Shown in pieces: positions 46,301 through 57,392 of a DNA stretch of 64,000 bases. The position numbers and the translations under genes were made by a program. The stretch is from the NCBI GenBank assembly GCA_963971285.1, contig OZ020244.1, positions 25,358,001 through 25,422,000 on the forward strand, read 5' to 3'. The notes under the pieces are model-generated. The model was not told the origin of the DNA and ran no database searches. It was given only the letters and a program-made list of their open reading frames with translations. Source of the DNA: Astropecten irregularis. Taxonomy: Eukaryota; Echinodermata; Asteroidea; Paxillosida; Astropectinidae. How positions within the stretch are numbered: the stretch's first letter is position 1; each line of letters starts with the position of its first letter.

Positions 46301-49300
46301 AAAATTGATAAACTTAAACCGAAAATAAAAACGTGTTTTATCCTTATCCCTTATCTCCACAGGTTTAGTATAACTTACAGGGTATTAAGATGGTCATGGT
46401 AGAAACATACCGTGAAATTTTTCTGCCTGAAATGCTATATTTATCAACAATAGAGTAAAACCAATTGGCCCAAACAGTTTTGATATCATAAAGATTACAA
46501 CTCCTGAAAGTATAGATTTTTTAAATACCATTGGGTTTTTTTCACTGTTTTCTCAAAAAGTGGGCACCGTATGGGACTGGAATTTTCACAGATGACTGTT
46601 ACTGTATCTTCCTTGATATTTGTGCCCATGAATCTGTATTTCTTTGATAAAAACCAAAGTGTGATATTCCCTTATCTTACCGTAAATTTACCTAAGTTTG
46701 ACAAAGACACTGTCTTGAATCTCATACAGGTGCAAGTTGAGCTTCAACAGATGGAATTCATCACCAAATACCCGGTGCAAATGCAGCGAAGCCTGATACG
46801 GACCGGGGCCTTCGAGAGCTATGAATCGGGCCGTGTAATCATCCGTCATGGCAGGCGACCGTACGCCTTCTACCTGGTCCTAGGCGGCTCAGGTATACAC
46901 AGGGTGCCCCCCCCCCCCCAAAAAAAAAAAAAAAAATCAGATATTTGATACAACCATGTCTTCGTTGGCTATCACCATGTAGAATTTCAGCACAATTGAA
47001 TTGAAATTTAGAGAAAAAACTAAGACTGAATTACCCAACCTCAAAACCCAATGTTCATCTTTCTTATGTGTGTATTGACCACTTATTCTGGAATACTGCA
47101 AATTTGTTTTTAAAGTGTACTCTTTTAATTGGTCATATTTTCGCCAATTTCAGCCCAATTTTGCTGAAATTCTACATGGTGATAGCCAAGACATGGTTGT
47201 ATCATATAGCTGAATCTTGAAGTGATAAACAGTTTGATTTTAACATTATTGGTTTCCGATAAAATGTTTTTTTTGGGGGGACACGCTGAATACCCCTCAC
47301 TCTAAGCTCGGATGGACAGTTTTTGCACTGCTTCTCTCTCTTCAAGTACCGTTTGTTTGTCGTAGGATTGTGACAGATATATACCAATTGCCTGAACCAT
47401 CAGTTTGTGAGGATCTGTTTTAAAGGGCATGTACAACATTGGTAACAAACCAAAACAGAAAATGCTCACAGATTTACGTATAGATTACAGAGTATGAAGA
47501 CTGTAATGGTAGAAACATACTGTTTTGATTTTTTTGCCTGAAATGCTGTATTTATCCAGAAAAGATTAAAACCAAACACCAAAACATTTTTTTATCTTGG
47601 CAAGAAATAGCGACAAATATAACGGCTTTTTGTTATTTTCTACTGTTTCCAGTGATCATTTGAGCTGAAAATTTCATAGGTTTTGTTTTATATTCCATGA
47701 CAAATCAAACTGCACAATATGTATCTGTTCTGTCACCTTTACCAATCCTGTATTATACCTTTAGTGGTGTAATAACGAGTATACTTGATCATAAAATCCT
47801 AATATATTGCCCGTTTTATTTTTTTTTATAGCTCTTTCATTGGAGGGAGATCCAGAGAACAGTGGGAGACCAGCCAATGCTCTGCTTAAAGGACATGTAT
47901 TCGGGGTGCGTCTGTAATTATTATAATCAATTATTATAATTATGTTATCACGTGTTCATCCTCTGACCAATCAGGATGAGGACCTACCGCACGTAGATAA
48001 CTTCCAGCCAATCAAGTGACCGAATTGAAATTGTATAATGTTTATAGCCTTCTAGAAAGATCCTGCTATAGGATCCAAACGTCGGGCCCACCCAACTCCA
48101 AACATTGTATGTATTTCAGGTCATTATTTTGGAAGTTGGTGAGCAGTTTGCATCAGTTTATTACTTGTATTTCTAAAGTTTTAAGTAGATAATGATTCCT
48201 CTGATATCCAGCGGTGTATCTATGGAAAATGGCGCCCGGGGCAAGCGCTAAAATTGCGCCCTTTATTCCAACTTCCGATGCCAATGAAACAAAACAGAAA
48301 TCAGACAATTTAAAATTCGAATCTTTCTTTGTTTGTTGATTGGATTAGATTTCCAATAACTTCACTGACAGTACAGTTTCCCTTTTGGCTGCGTTTTTGC
48401 GCCCCCTAAAAAGTGGCGCCCGGGGCACGTGCCCCCCTTGCCCCCCCCCCCCCCCCCCACTACTGATATCTGATTCGTGTCGAATATTCTTAGTAATGTG
48501 AGATCATGAATAATTATGCTTGGTTGTATTTGTATTTGTTTTTGTTTTACAGCATGAAGCAATCGTGAGTCGTGGACGCCATAACATCACGGTGATATCG
48601 AAGGAGCACATTCAGCTTCTGAGTCTGACTGTAGAGGTATGTTGAAAAGATATTACAATCAAGATTACAATTGGTATGTGGATCGGTTTGCGGAAACACC
48701 ATGTAAGAATCTTCGTACCGTTTCGCACTGTTTCGTTCGCACTTCTCGTATATATTCTCTGATATTGCATTCCTTTCATAAAATACAATACTGGTATTCA
48801 GTCATCAGAATGAGTGTTTATAACTGAATACATTTGGCTCTCGTGTAAATAAATCAAACTTAGGGCCTTTACGAAACCTGGCTTGAGGCTAGGCTTAGTA
48901 CTTATTTCCCTACCGCCATTTGAGGCCCACAAAATGAACTGAATGGATTGTGCAACACTACGAAGCCGAAGAAAGGCTCCAGCTTCACCATGTATCTCAA
49001 GCCCTTCATTTCATTTAGGACACAAAATGGCGGTGGTAAAATAAATTCCAAGCGTAGCCTCAAGCCTTATTTCGTACGGGCGATTCCAAATTAGTGCGCT
49101 ACCAAGAGTTTGCAATGCTTTGACCAATCACGATGCATGGAATTTGTTGACCCATTGCGCATGTACAATAGAAAGGGTCTACCATTGATCTAGATTATAC
49201 ATTGAAGATGAAGCATCGACTCTGACACTTTCTTCATCTTTTTTCTCAATATTGTATAGGAGTATTCGCGAATATTCTTAGCTGGCGGTGTGAGTAACAT

Positions 49301-52300
49301 CAGTGGTGTAGACGGTAGTAGTTTCATCGAATCAGTCAGCATCTTTCAAGGATGGCCGCTGCATCTCCTTAAGAAACATCCCAAGAAATGCAGATTCAAC
49401 TACTTCACGTAAGTCACAAAGTCACAAGCTCTCCTTCTGTCATATCTTGGACTACAGAACTGTTTTTGTTCTCTCGCTTTATTTCAGTGGCCTAGTGGTC
49501 TGGGGTGTCGTACTCAAGGTCTTGTGGTCAATTTAGGGATTGTAGGTTCGAATCCAGCCATGGGCCAGCGGTGCTTGCGTCCTTTGGAAAGATACTTTGT
49601 CACTTATTGCTTACCCAGGTGTAAATGGGTATATACCTGTAAATGTAGAGATGGCTTTGTGCTTGATTAGCCTCTTTGCTCTTACAACAGTCATGCTGTA
49701 TACTCCCCAGGGAGTTGAGATGGATTCAGGAATGATAATGTAGCCCAATTACCATAATGATAATGTAGAATATAAAACACTTCTGCGCTCGGAACTATAG
49801 CCCATCCATTGAGGAGTGTCACTATGCAAAAGCTTGCCCCGAATTATGTGATATAGCAACAGCGTCTTTAGTCTGGGAAATTCAAACTGGGGTGTCTGTA
49901 TGCAACGAAAGAAGTCTGTGTCAGATACTTTTCAGATTTAACTCGCAAATGGCGAATTGGAAAGGCGTGTACGAGGTTGAATTGTTTGTGTTTCTAAACG
50001 TAATAATAGACGTTTAATGTTTTGCATGTAACCTTTTACACAGGAGAGGGACGGTGATTGAACCAGACAGCACTCACAGTGACTGGATCTATGTCCTCAA
50101 ATCGGTAAGTTGCTTTCTACAAGTTTGTCTTTGCTATTCTATAAAAAATCAACACTATCAGTATCGAATCAAAGTGTCTTATTAAACTCAAACCATATTC
50201 CATATATCACATTTTACCACACATTATTTGTCCTGTGGTAAGTGTGGTATCCCACAATATACCACAGTGTGGCTTTTGTGTGGCAATGCTTGGTTTATTA
50301 TCCAGTTCCCCCTGTGGAGACTGTGGTAATGTTTGGTGTCTTGTGTGCGTGGTAGGTGCAAGCAAGCGATCTCTCTTATGCTTTCATTTAAGGGTTTTGG
50401 CGAAAGGAATGATGATCCTCGACCAAACGACTTGAGAATAATATATTGCTTGCAAGTGAAAGTATACCTAATCTTAGATTTCTGGGGCCTTGGGTTGATT
50501 TCACCAAACTCATCGTTACTTACTATCAATCATAGGACTTGTGATGCATTGCAGCCTCACGTAGGATATGATGGGTTATCCTGCGTAATTCATGTTACGA
50601 TCCGGATCGTAGGGCTTCGTGAAATCGACCACTGGACCTGTAGGTTAGAAATCTTTTTCAGTTAAACAGACTTCAGGTTCTGAATGGCTGATTTTAACAA
50701 AGAGATACATAAATCGTTAAAATATCGGTCCTTTACTTGTATAATGTGATGTTATTATACGTGCAACCAGTATGAATTTCTCTTGTTCAGGTTAATTGAT
50801 ACTTGAACATAAATCCGTTCTGAGAAGATATTAAAACAGGATTTGTATTTGGTTTATACTAGGGGAGCTGTGCAGTCATGAAGAGACTTCACCATGAGGA
50901 TCCATTGCCTACAAAACGGAAAAAATACCTGCCCTGTGAGTTATCGACTTGTCCACTGATATTCTCTCACACGTAGATTCATATATTAAAAGTCGGACCT
51001 TGTTTGCCATTGTCTTTTGAATGATTGGCGCTTCATATACAAATGTTGGTAGAACTTATGTACTGCTATCGACTAATAATTAAAACCTCAGTTCTTCTAT
51101 TATCTTTGTTTGGTTGTCTACTATGTAACAATGGCTTTTTGTGAGAATATCTCGCTGATCTTACTAGCCTGTTCACAACGAATGTTGACACCAATTATTT
51201 GAAATTTGAGGATTTCCCTGCACAATTCCACATTGCAGAATTTTGGAAAGAGAAACAAATGGTTCTGGATCTGATTCTGGTTTTGGTTCTGGTTCAGTGG
51301 TTCATGGTTTTGGTTCTGGTTCTGGCTCTGAAAGAACCGAAGGTGTGAAATTGGACGTTCGGGCCATTCATGGGAAAGATGGATCGGGAATATTAATACA
51401 TTTTTTTTACTATTATTTGGATTATTTTGAGGTAAAACTTTGCCTTTTTTCATTTTTGTTTTGGAACAGCAATTTCCTCAAAGGCTGCCACTTCTCTGTC
51501 CATGAGTCACGAGGACCAAATTACCAATAAACTACGCGACCTGCAGAGGAAGCGCGCCAAGGCTCTCAAGGGCAAATCACGCCGTCTCAAAGACACCCGA
51601 CCCAAGAACATCGTGCGGATACCGATGCGTGACGATCCGCTGTCCACCACCACGGACACTCCTCATCACGCATCGTCCAGCACTACTGTGAATCACGCAC
51701 TTGTGGCGTCACTGCGTGATGCGTGCCCAGTGCCTGCCATCGTGGTCTCCGATTCCAGTCGTCCGGACAGTCCGCCGTCGCCATTGCCAGATGCTCAGTC
51801 TGAGAGCGGATCGGAGTCGCCTCAGTCTTCTCCTGGAGGAAATACTACGCCTGAATGCCAGACCAAGACCGCCGGGGATGAAGGAGCTAACTTCAGGGGC
51901 CGCTCGCCTCGATTCTCTCGGGTGAGATTGAGTTTCAACCAATCGCATTTAGGACATTATTGTTTTACAATATGGGCAGATAGCCCTTCCACATTCTGGT
52001 ATACCTACAGGAAAACGTTTCCTCTCAACATCTCCAGACGCGGAATAGTGTAGCGCCCTCATCATCTTGCATGCGTCTTCTTTCCCAAAACTACAGGGGC
52101 CGTTTCTGACGCATACGAAACGCCTTCCCAGTATCAACGAGGCAAAGCAGTCATCGGTCAAATCCAACCCAGGATGGGAGCCTGAAAACACGGCAGCCAC
52201 TACCAGTCAAAGCAGCACCAGCCAAAACAATGCCGGTATTGATACATATCACCCTCCACTTAAAGGTAATATCGTGCGTTGGGTTTGTGTCAAAGAAATA

Positions 52301-54815
52301 CAGATCCATGAGCAAAAATATCAAGTGAGATACAATAACAGTCATCTGTGAAATTTCCATTCCCATACGGTGCCCAGTTTTTGAGAAAACAGTGAAAAAC
52401 GCCCACGATATTTTGAAATCTTTCCACGGGATTTTTGATCTTTCGAAGATCAAAATTGTTCGTGTCAATTGTTTTACTTTTTCTGGATAAATTCAGCATT
52501 TCAGGCAAACAAATTAATTTTTTTAACGGTATGTTTCTATCATCACCATCTTTATACCCTGTAAGTCATAGGTAAATCTGTGAAGATGTATGTGTCGGTA
52601 TGCTACTACCTTTCATAGCAGCTGCCCTAACAAGTTTGAGATCTCATGTTGTTTAAAGATTATCTTTTCTAACTGTTGTTGCTCCATCTTAGTATTCGGT
52701 TCATATTATGCATTGAAGTCGGTCTACATAACAAAAGTCAGTGTAACCGTCATTACATTGTTGCACATTGTACAATGCAAGTGCCCAAAAGAGGGCGTCC
52801 TTCTCATCTCGTCGAAAGTTTGGCCGCTGCATGATATTTTTATGATTTTGATTGACGGGACCAATTCGGTGTATTAATATATTTGCTAATGTTGGCTAAC
52901 TCGATATACAATATGATTCCTTTTTAAGAGATGTTTCCCCCTTTTTTAACACCCAATAGACATGAAGTGCTGGTGTAAAGGTTAAATCTGTCCCCTTTTA
53001 GCCGACGCTAAATCGTAATTTGCGAAATATGCAGTTCTAAATGCTGATTCTTGTCGTTTTAGCTTCTTGCTGCAAATTCCAGACAAGTTCTCCATCCTTT
53101 TCATCTATTTTCGATCGTGTCCACAGAAAGCACAATAGTTAGCGAGTCTGTCGACATTGGCCATACCGAGCCCAGCATCGATCCACTACCGTCTGTCGCC
53201 GCTGCTCAACCCGGTGACGAGTTTAGCTATCATAAGGTTTGTTTGTTAAAGATAACTGAAGAATATTAAGTTTGATCCAATGATTCTTTACGAAATAATT
53301 AGTCTTTGATGCAATGAACTGCCTGCTGTGTACCGTGTATAATACATGTACATGTATAATGTATGATTGGTAAAGGTCACAGAACAGCACTAACACTTTG
53401 TCTGATCCAACATGTACATAAAATTACAAATCTGTGAACATTTGAGCTCAATCAGACATCCGAGTCACGAGAAAATAGCAAAAATCTGACTTAATTTTTT
53501 ATAAAACATAAAGAATGGTTTTGATCTTACCCCGAGATCAAAACTGTTTTCGGTCAAGGATTAGGTGGCATTTTGTTCTGCAAAATTTGCATGCCGACGT
53601 GACTACAAATAATGTTCGTTTTTCCATGATAATGTAATCGACAGTCGTCTGCAACTACCAACATGGGGCGAGACATGTTTGTGCAAGTTGACACTTTGGA
53701 ACGAGGGGCGATCTTCGTAAGTATAACTTGTTGAAGAATAAAGATATGTACATGTACGTATACGCCTTAGTTAATAGGACGGTGCAGTATTGTATTATAT
53801 CATGTCTAATACAAAGTACCGGTATACAATTTTGTGTAGATATTTTGTCGTCCTCAGAAAAGAATAAGTTCAAAAGCAAAACACATTATTAGGGTGGAAG
53901 AAAAGCAATTGCAGAGGCTAGTTAAGCTAGTTAAGGCTAGTTTTTAATTTTACTTAATTTTCACCGTAATGATTCGATTTCCTCGACAGGGTGTATCGGA
54001 CATTGTGTTCGGCAACCAGCCCAGTCTGTGTCTGGTCAGTAACGGTGCAGAGTGCGTCCTGATTGCTAAGAAGTTCTACGCCAAGCACGCCACGGAGAAA
54101 AACCTCAAGGCCATAACAGATCTGGTAAGTTCACTGTCTGTAACTGTAGAAGGAGCTTAATTACTTCATATTCTCAGCTTGGAAGAAAAGTTGTTATTGG
54201 TGCCAAGGGATAGACTGTCCGCGTGCAGAGTGGTCTGACTGCGGCTGCATTATGGTGGACCACGGGTCATGATTATGTCACACCAAGCATGCGCACAGCA
54301 TTAATTGATCCATTGTTTTGGTGTGCTGATTGCTGAGTTGTTTTATATGACCATGGGCCAATTTCATAGAGCTGCTTAACGCCAATTTTTGCTTGAGCTT
54401 GAATAGCCTTCCTTGGTCAAACAAGATTTTGGTGACTGCTTAAGCAGCTCTATGAAATTGGCCCCTGGTGACGACCAGCTCAACTGCCTCAGTTGATTTT
54501 ACTCAGCTAAAACCGCCACACCGACATGAATGGGTTTGCCAAACTCTCTGATTGATCAATGTGTACTATATAATAATTGAACCATCATTGGTAGAGTAAT
54601 TTTGTTTGTAACCCGTCTGACAATATCAGCTCCGGCCATATCCGACCGAGGACACCCTCCTCCGTGACCTACGGGAGAAGCTGACCTGGCAGGACCACCG
54701 GGACAAGACGCTACTGGACACGGCACGGAGTCTGAGACGGCACCGCCGCAAGAGCTTACCCGGCATAGGGATGCATGCACCGACTACACTAAGCATGAGC
54801 ACATCAGGTCATTGA
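43368..54815 (+). CDS. CNBD2-like cyclic nucleotide-binding protein, copy B
   Basis: Sixteen coding exons give 815 residues: 43368-43841, 44439-44518, 45526-45646, 46181-46255, 46730-46892, 47832-47905, 48553-48636, 49260-49408, 50044-50104, 50863-50935, 51470-51921, 52097-52235, 53127-53236, 53645-53716, 53990-54124, 54630-54815. Layout follows copy A: a basic disordered N-terminus, the LLLMRMCR helix, a first cNMP domain at about 251-380, a second domain beginning SDWIYVLKSG and resuming at GVSDIVFGNQPS, separated by a long Ser/Pro/Thr-rich insert (about 452-650). In the first domain the cassette reads FGHEAIVSRGRHNITV. The FGE Glu (330) and the phosphate-binding Arg (339) are both His, so canonical cyclic-nucleotide binding is probably lost or altered. 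Exon 49260-49408 (149 bp) equals the two copy-A exons of 71 and 78 bp fused. The C-terminus is Arg-rich (RSLRRHRRKS) like that of copy A (KRSRKRNSKQR). It ends tail to tail with the EctC-like gene. Confidence 0.82.
43985..44065 (-). repeat. Fragment of the hammerhead-carrying repeat
   Basis: Inverse of GGATCGGTTTGCGGAAA, ACCATGTAAGAATCGTTTCG and TTCGCACTTCTCGC. The hammerhead core itself is absent. In CNBD2-B intron 1. Confidence 0.6.
44204..44258 (+). repeat. Hammerhead-like stem-loop remnant
   Basis: ATCCTGCTAGGAT hairpin then CGGAACGCATCAGGCC. Same family as 36688, more degraded (GAAAC to GGAAC). Confidence 0.4.
44570..44808. mobile_element. GGCTCCGGCTCC-family MITE, inverted sister copy
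   Basis: GGGGCCTTTCTCAAAGCTCGG then (GGCTCCGGCTCA)n. The right end is GGAGCCGGAGCCGAACTTTG..AAGGGCCC. Starts 52 bases after the CNBD2-B exon ending at 44518. Confidence 0.75.
45038..45281. mobile_element. GGGGCCAATTTCATAGAGCTG-family MITE copy
   Basis: Left GGGGTCAATTTCATGAATCTG, right GGGCCATGAAATTGGCCCC. The interior is like the first part of the long element at 35381 (TTGATATTCATGGTCAGCGAAC). Confidence 0.72.
46365..46680 (-). mobile_element. CATACTTTGG MITE copy, reverse
   Basis: ACTTACAGGGTATTAAGATGGT to TTTGATAAAAACCAAAGTGTGATATT. Ends about 50 bases before the CNBD2-B cNMP exon at 46730. Confidence 0.68.
46899..47292. mobile_element. CAGGGTG(TCC) Tc1/mariner-type MITE abutting a splice donor
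   Basis: Starts at CAGGGTGCCCCC about 7 bases after the exon ending at 46892, and ends GGGGGGACACGCTG. Inner inverted words ACCATGTAGAATTTCAGC and GCTGAAATTCTACATGG. Sister of 21504. Confidence 0.7.
47425..47765 (+). mobile_element. CATACTTTGG-superfamily MITE, mixed subfamily
   Basis: AAGGGCATGTACAACATTGG at the left, TTTACCAATCCTGTATTATACC at the right. The interior has TATTTATCCAGAAAAGATTAAAACC. Confidence 0.6.
48049..48095 (+). repeat. Hammerhead-like stem-loop remnant
   Basis: GATCCTGCTATAGGATC hairpin then CAAACGTCGGGCCC, a third member of the family at 36688. Confidence 0.38.
48231..48440 (-). mobile_element. GTGCCCCGGGCGC-family MITE, reverse copy
   Basis: GGCGCCCGGGGCAAGCGC and GCGCCCGGGGCACGTGCCCC flank an interior matching 28650-28858 inverted. 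Ends in a C run. Confidence 0.6.
48672..48755 (+). repeat. Fragment of the hammerhead-carrying repeat
   Basis: ATGTGGATCGGTTTGCGGAAA, CCATGTAAGAATCTTCG and TTCGCACTTCTCG. It ends before the hammerhead core. In CNBD2-B intron 7. Confidence 0.62.
48863..49082. mobile_element. GGGCCTTTACGAAATCAGG-family MITE copy
   Basis: GGGCCTTTACGAAACCTGGC to CAAGCCTTATTTCGTACGG. Interior GCTTCACCATGTATCTCAAGC as in the copy at 25108. Confidence 0.75.
49487..49742 (+). mobile_element. tRNA-derived SINE, forward copy
   Basis: A-box GTGGCCTAGTGGTCTGGGG and B-box GGTTCGAATCC, then a body with CAGGTGTAAATGGGTA and the tail TACTCCCCAGGGAG. In CNBD2-B intron 8. Confidence 0.8.
50213..50335. repeat. ACCACA-rich repeat (TACCACAGTGTGG family)
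   Basis: GTGGTAAGTGTGGTATCC, AATATACCACAGTGTGGCTTTTG and TGGTTTATTATCCAG also occur in this order at 63915-64000, cut by the window end. Confidence 0.65.
50491..50632. mobile_element. GGGGTCGATTTCA-family MITE copy
   Basis: GGGTTGATTTCACCAAACTC at the left, CGTAGGGCTTCGTGAAATCG at the right. In CNBD2-B intron 9. Confidence 0.65.
52258..52616 (+). mobile_element. CATACTTTGG MITE copy
   Basis: CTTAAAGGTAATATCGTGCG at the left, CGGTATGCTACTACCTTTCA at the right. Central TTTGATC..GATCAAAATTG. Starts 23 bases after a CNBD2-B exon. Confidence 0.7.
53335..53575 (-). mobile_element. Variant CATACTTTGG-superfamily MITE
   Basis: TGTATGATTGGTAAAGGTCACAG at the left and CCCCGAGATCAAAACTG near the right. 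Subfamily as at 19600, in CNBD2-B intron 13. Right end missing. Confidence 0.55.
54355..54465. mobile_element. GGGGCCAATTTCATAGAGCTG MITE, internally deleted
   Basis: Both ends intact, only 111 bp overall. In the last CNBD2-B intron. Confidence 0.75.
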
Positions 54816-55506
54816 GATTGAAGTACGACAAGCAGACATCTGATTGTGTCATGAAATAAGTATTATTAGTTTACCATTCACACAGAATGTATGTATAGTC
54901 TTTCAATATTGAGCTTGCATTTTTAATAAGACACGACATAAGTATTAACGTTGTTGCAGGAACACCATACATTATTTTTATCTGCATTAGTTTATACACT
55001 GCAACAGCTGACTATCTGATAAATCTTCCAAAGCCATTTTACCTCTCCAGTTACAAAGGTTCGACGTGCCAGTGTTTCCCTTCAGCTTGACATAGACAGC
55101 CTACATCGAGCTGGAATCACTTTATTTCATTTTTATGTCAGTGATCAGAAATTAATTCATTAGATATATCTCAAATAACATTTTCAAAAAGAGATGGCGC
55201 TTCCGCAAACATTGTATGTAGGATACATGAAATTATGGGTCGAATTTTACTCTCTGTCCAAAACTTAAGCAGCTGGGGACGCCCTTTCGACCCATGTGCA
55301 TCCCATATTTCCTAGCGGTCGCTTATTTGCGATATAGACCTAAATTGACGATGGGCTCGTCATGGTTCAGCTGTTCATAATTTAAACGTAATCATAAAAT
55401 GGCTGAGTCCTCGTGTGATTGATATAATTATAAAGAATGAGAAGTTATCTTATTAATTCAATGTCTACTAGGGTGTTGCAGTTAATAAAGATATGAATTA
55501 TGGATA
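54816..55506. other. Gap between CNBD2-B and EctC-like copy 1
   Basis: Convergent 3' ends. Nothing coding or repeated recognised. Confidence 0.4.
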
Positions 55507-55512
55507 TTTATT
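55507..55512 (-). terminator. AATAAA polyadenylation signal directly after the EctC-like copy 1 stop
   Basis: The minus strand reads TGA immediately followed by AATAAA. If used, the 3' UTR would be only about 20-30 bases. Confidence 0.4.
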
Positions 55513-56283
55513 TCATGCCTCAAATCCAGAGTAATTATCGGCCGTCTTGATTTGCTCTTCCTTCCCCGTCAGTACCGGGTACAGAATGCAGATGCAGTCG
55601 GAATATCCTTCATGGTTTTCCAAGGTGTGACTATCATGTGCATTCAGTAGGTAGTTGGTGCCATTCCCTGGGTCGATTCTGGAGACTTGGCTGACGTCAG
55701 CTCCGCTGGTATCCTGCCATCGATAGGTAACACGCCCGGACGTGTAGTACACGCTCTCGATGTGGTGTAGGTGAGCCAGTCGAGATGACGTCATGGGATT
55801 CAGCCTGGTCTTGTGAATGCCCAGCGGGAAGCCGTCGCGTTTGAGGAGGTACTGCCAGCTGTGGCCGTTCCCCCAGTCCACATCTCTCACGGTGCCCTCG
55901 ACTTCTGACAGCTGTCGAACGACGGCGAGCGACCGGTAGGCCAATTGAACGTCTGGATAGTAGACTACGAAAAGCCTCATGGCGCCCTCTGCCGATACTG
56001 CCATCTCGTATGTCATATCAGATGACATAGCCATCACGGTGTCTGGACATACATTCTGATCTTTCTCTGTCGACGAAACCGTTCCCTTCCCGCTGATGCA
56101 ATAATAGAAGTGCAGGCTCTTTTCACCATCGGGCGATCTCAGGGAAACGGTTGCTTTAGGCGGAATGCGGGCTTCGTAAACGGTAAAGTCTTTGAAATCC
56201 TCCTCAGTGGTCAGTTGGACACCGTTGAGGGCGCTGTTTGGAAGAGCGACCTCGCTGAGATCGACCGAGTGCGTGATTTTCAT
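55513..56283 (-). CDS. EctC-like double-cupin protein, copy 1 (ectoine synthase family)
   Basis: 256 residues in one coding exon. The start is the ATG at 56283, matching the paralogue's MK(I/V)THS start. A TTG two codons upstream is not used. Residues 121-256 align along the whole length of bacterial ectoine synthase: RDVDWGNGHSW, DGFPLGIH, HHIESVYY, NYLLNAHDSHTL, ILYPVLTGKE. The three iron ligands described for bacterial EctC (Glu, Tyr, His) correspond to Glu176, Tyr211 and His219, all present. Bacterial EctC closes N-gamma-acetyl-diaminobutyrate to the osmolyte ectoine. Whether this protein does so is unknown, and no EctA or EctB partner is in the window. Residues 1-120 look like a second EctC/cupin unit (HFYYCISGKGTV) lacking the ligands. 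A 5'-UTR intron is suggested by an acceptor at 56300-56299 and a donor at 56472. An AATAAA directly abuts the stop codon. Confidence 0.85.
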   Translation of the reverse strand: MKITHSVDLSEVALPNSALNGVQLTTEEDFKDFTVYEARIPPKATVSLRSPDGEKSLHFYYCISGKGTVSSTEKDQNVCPDTVMAMSSDMTYEMAVSAEGAMRLFVVYYPDVQLAYRSLAVVRQLSEVEGTVRDVDWGNGHSWQYLLKRDGFPLGIHKTRLNPMTSSRLAHLHHIESVYYTSGRVTYRWQDTSGADVSQVSRIDPGNGTNYLLNAHDSHTLENHEGYSDCICILYPVLTGKEEQIKTADNYSGFEA

Positions 56284-56871
56284 TGTCAATGAAGTTGGCT
56301 GCGAATAAAACCATTCAAGAAAAACAAAACCATTTTATTTCGAAAGTTAACTCGGTAAATGCACCTATAATCAATTCCTTGCACATGTGCCTATTTTAAG
56401 AAGCATGAAAACATGACAGTTGGATTAACGAATACAAATTACGAAAAAACGATCACTGTAAAATGCACTCACTTCCTCCTTGCGTGTTGAGTAGGCCTAT
56501 CCCTGTTGTAGTTATAGTCCCTACCTTTATCGAACTTGTACCTTCCAATGGGACCTATAGTGCTACCACATCATCACTCAAAATGGAAGACAATGACTAT
56601 AATCTGACCAAAGTACAGTACGTACAGAGTTCGTACGATTTATCTCGTTTGTGTACAATCTAATTGTTCAAATAAAATATAAAGAAAAATCCAGTCAAAT
56701 CCAGATACGCTTTATTCATAACTTTATACCAAATATGGCATTTTTTAATTCCTACTTCCCCAAACTGAAGATATTAGATATAAGACTTATCAAATGAGGT
56801 GCGTTTTAGGTCAAAACTCGATCGAGACAAATGTTTGTTTTGTCGTATCCCATGCAATTCTAGATACCCGG

Positions 56872-57049
56872 TGTGGCGGTCTCAGCTGTCACCCAGTCTC
56901 AGCTGCCCCCTTACCAAATATGGTCAAAAAAAGTCACGCCATCTCTGCGCACAATTCAACATCAACGAGAAAAACGTCCGTTTATTAATTGGCGTGCTAT
57001 ATTTCAGGGGGACAGCTGAAACTGGGAAACAGCTGAGACCGCCACACCT
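56872..57049. mobile_element. TGTGGCGGTCTCAGCTG MITE, second copy
   Basis: GTGTGGCGGTCTCAGCTGTC and CAGCTGAGACCGCCACAC are inverted. Lies between the two EctC-like genes, near the presumed promoter of copy 1. Confidence 0.75.
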
Positions 57050-57392
57050 GAACACTTTACTTGATTTTGATTATAATATTGTCTTTCTAATAACTAACAT
57101 GAAAATGAACAGGTATCGATAAAGAATCGAGTTACTTTTTTTTTATAATTCCTGAGTCATGGGTCCCCCGCTACACATCCCAACACAAAAGATTTCATGA
57201 TCATACAAAATGTAACAACCATACCTATATAGCTGCATTCTCAATGATTATTTTGAAGGAAGTTTTCGAGTATAAGTATTAATTAACTTCATTATTTTGA
57301 GACCCATAGTTGCAATATCATTTCTTTCCATTACAACCTATTTGGTCGTGTTGTTATTTTTACTGTCTTACATTTCTGCGAGGTATTTTGTT

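Noticed and set aside
56284-56289. TTG start for EctC-like copy 1
   Set aside because: Nuclear animal genes start at ATG, and the ATG at 56283 matches the paralogue.
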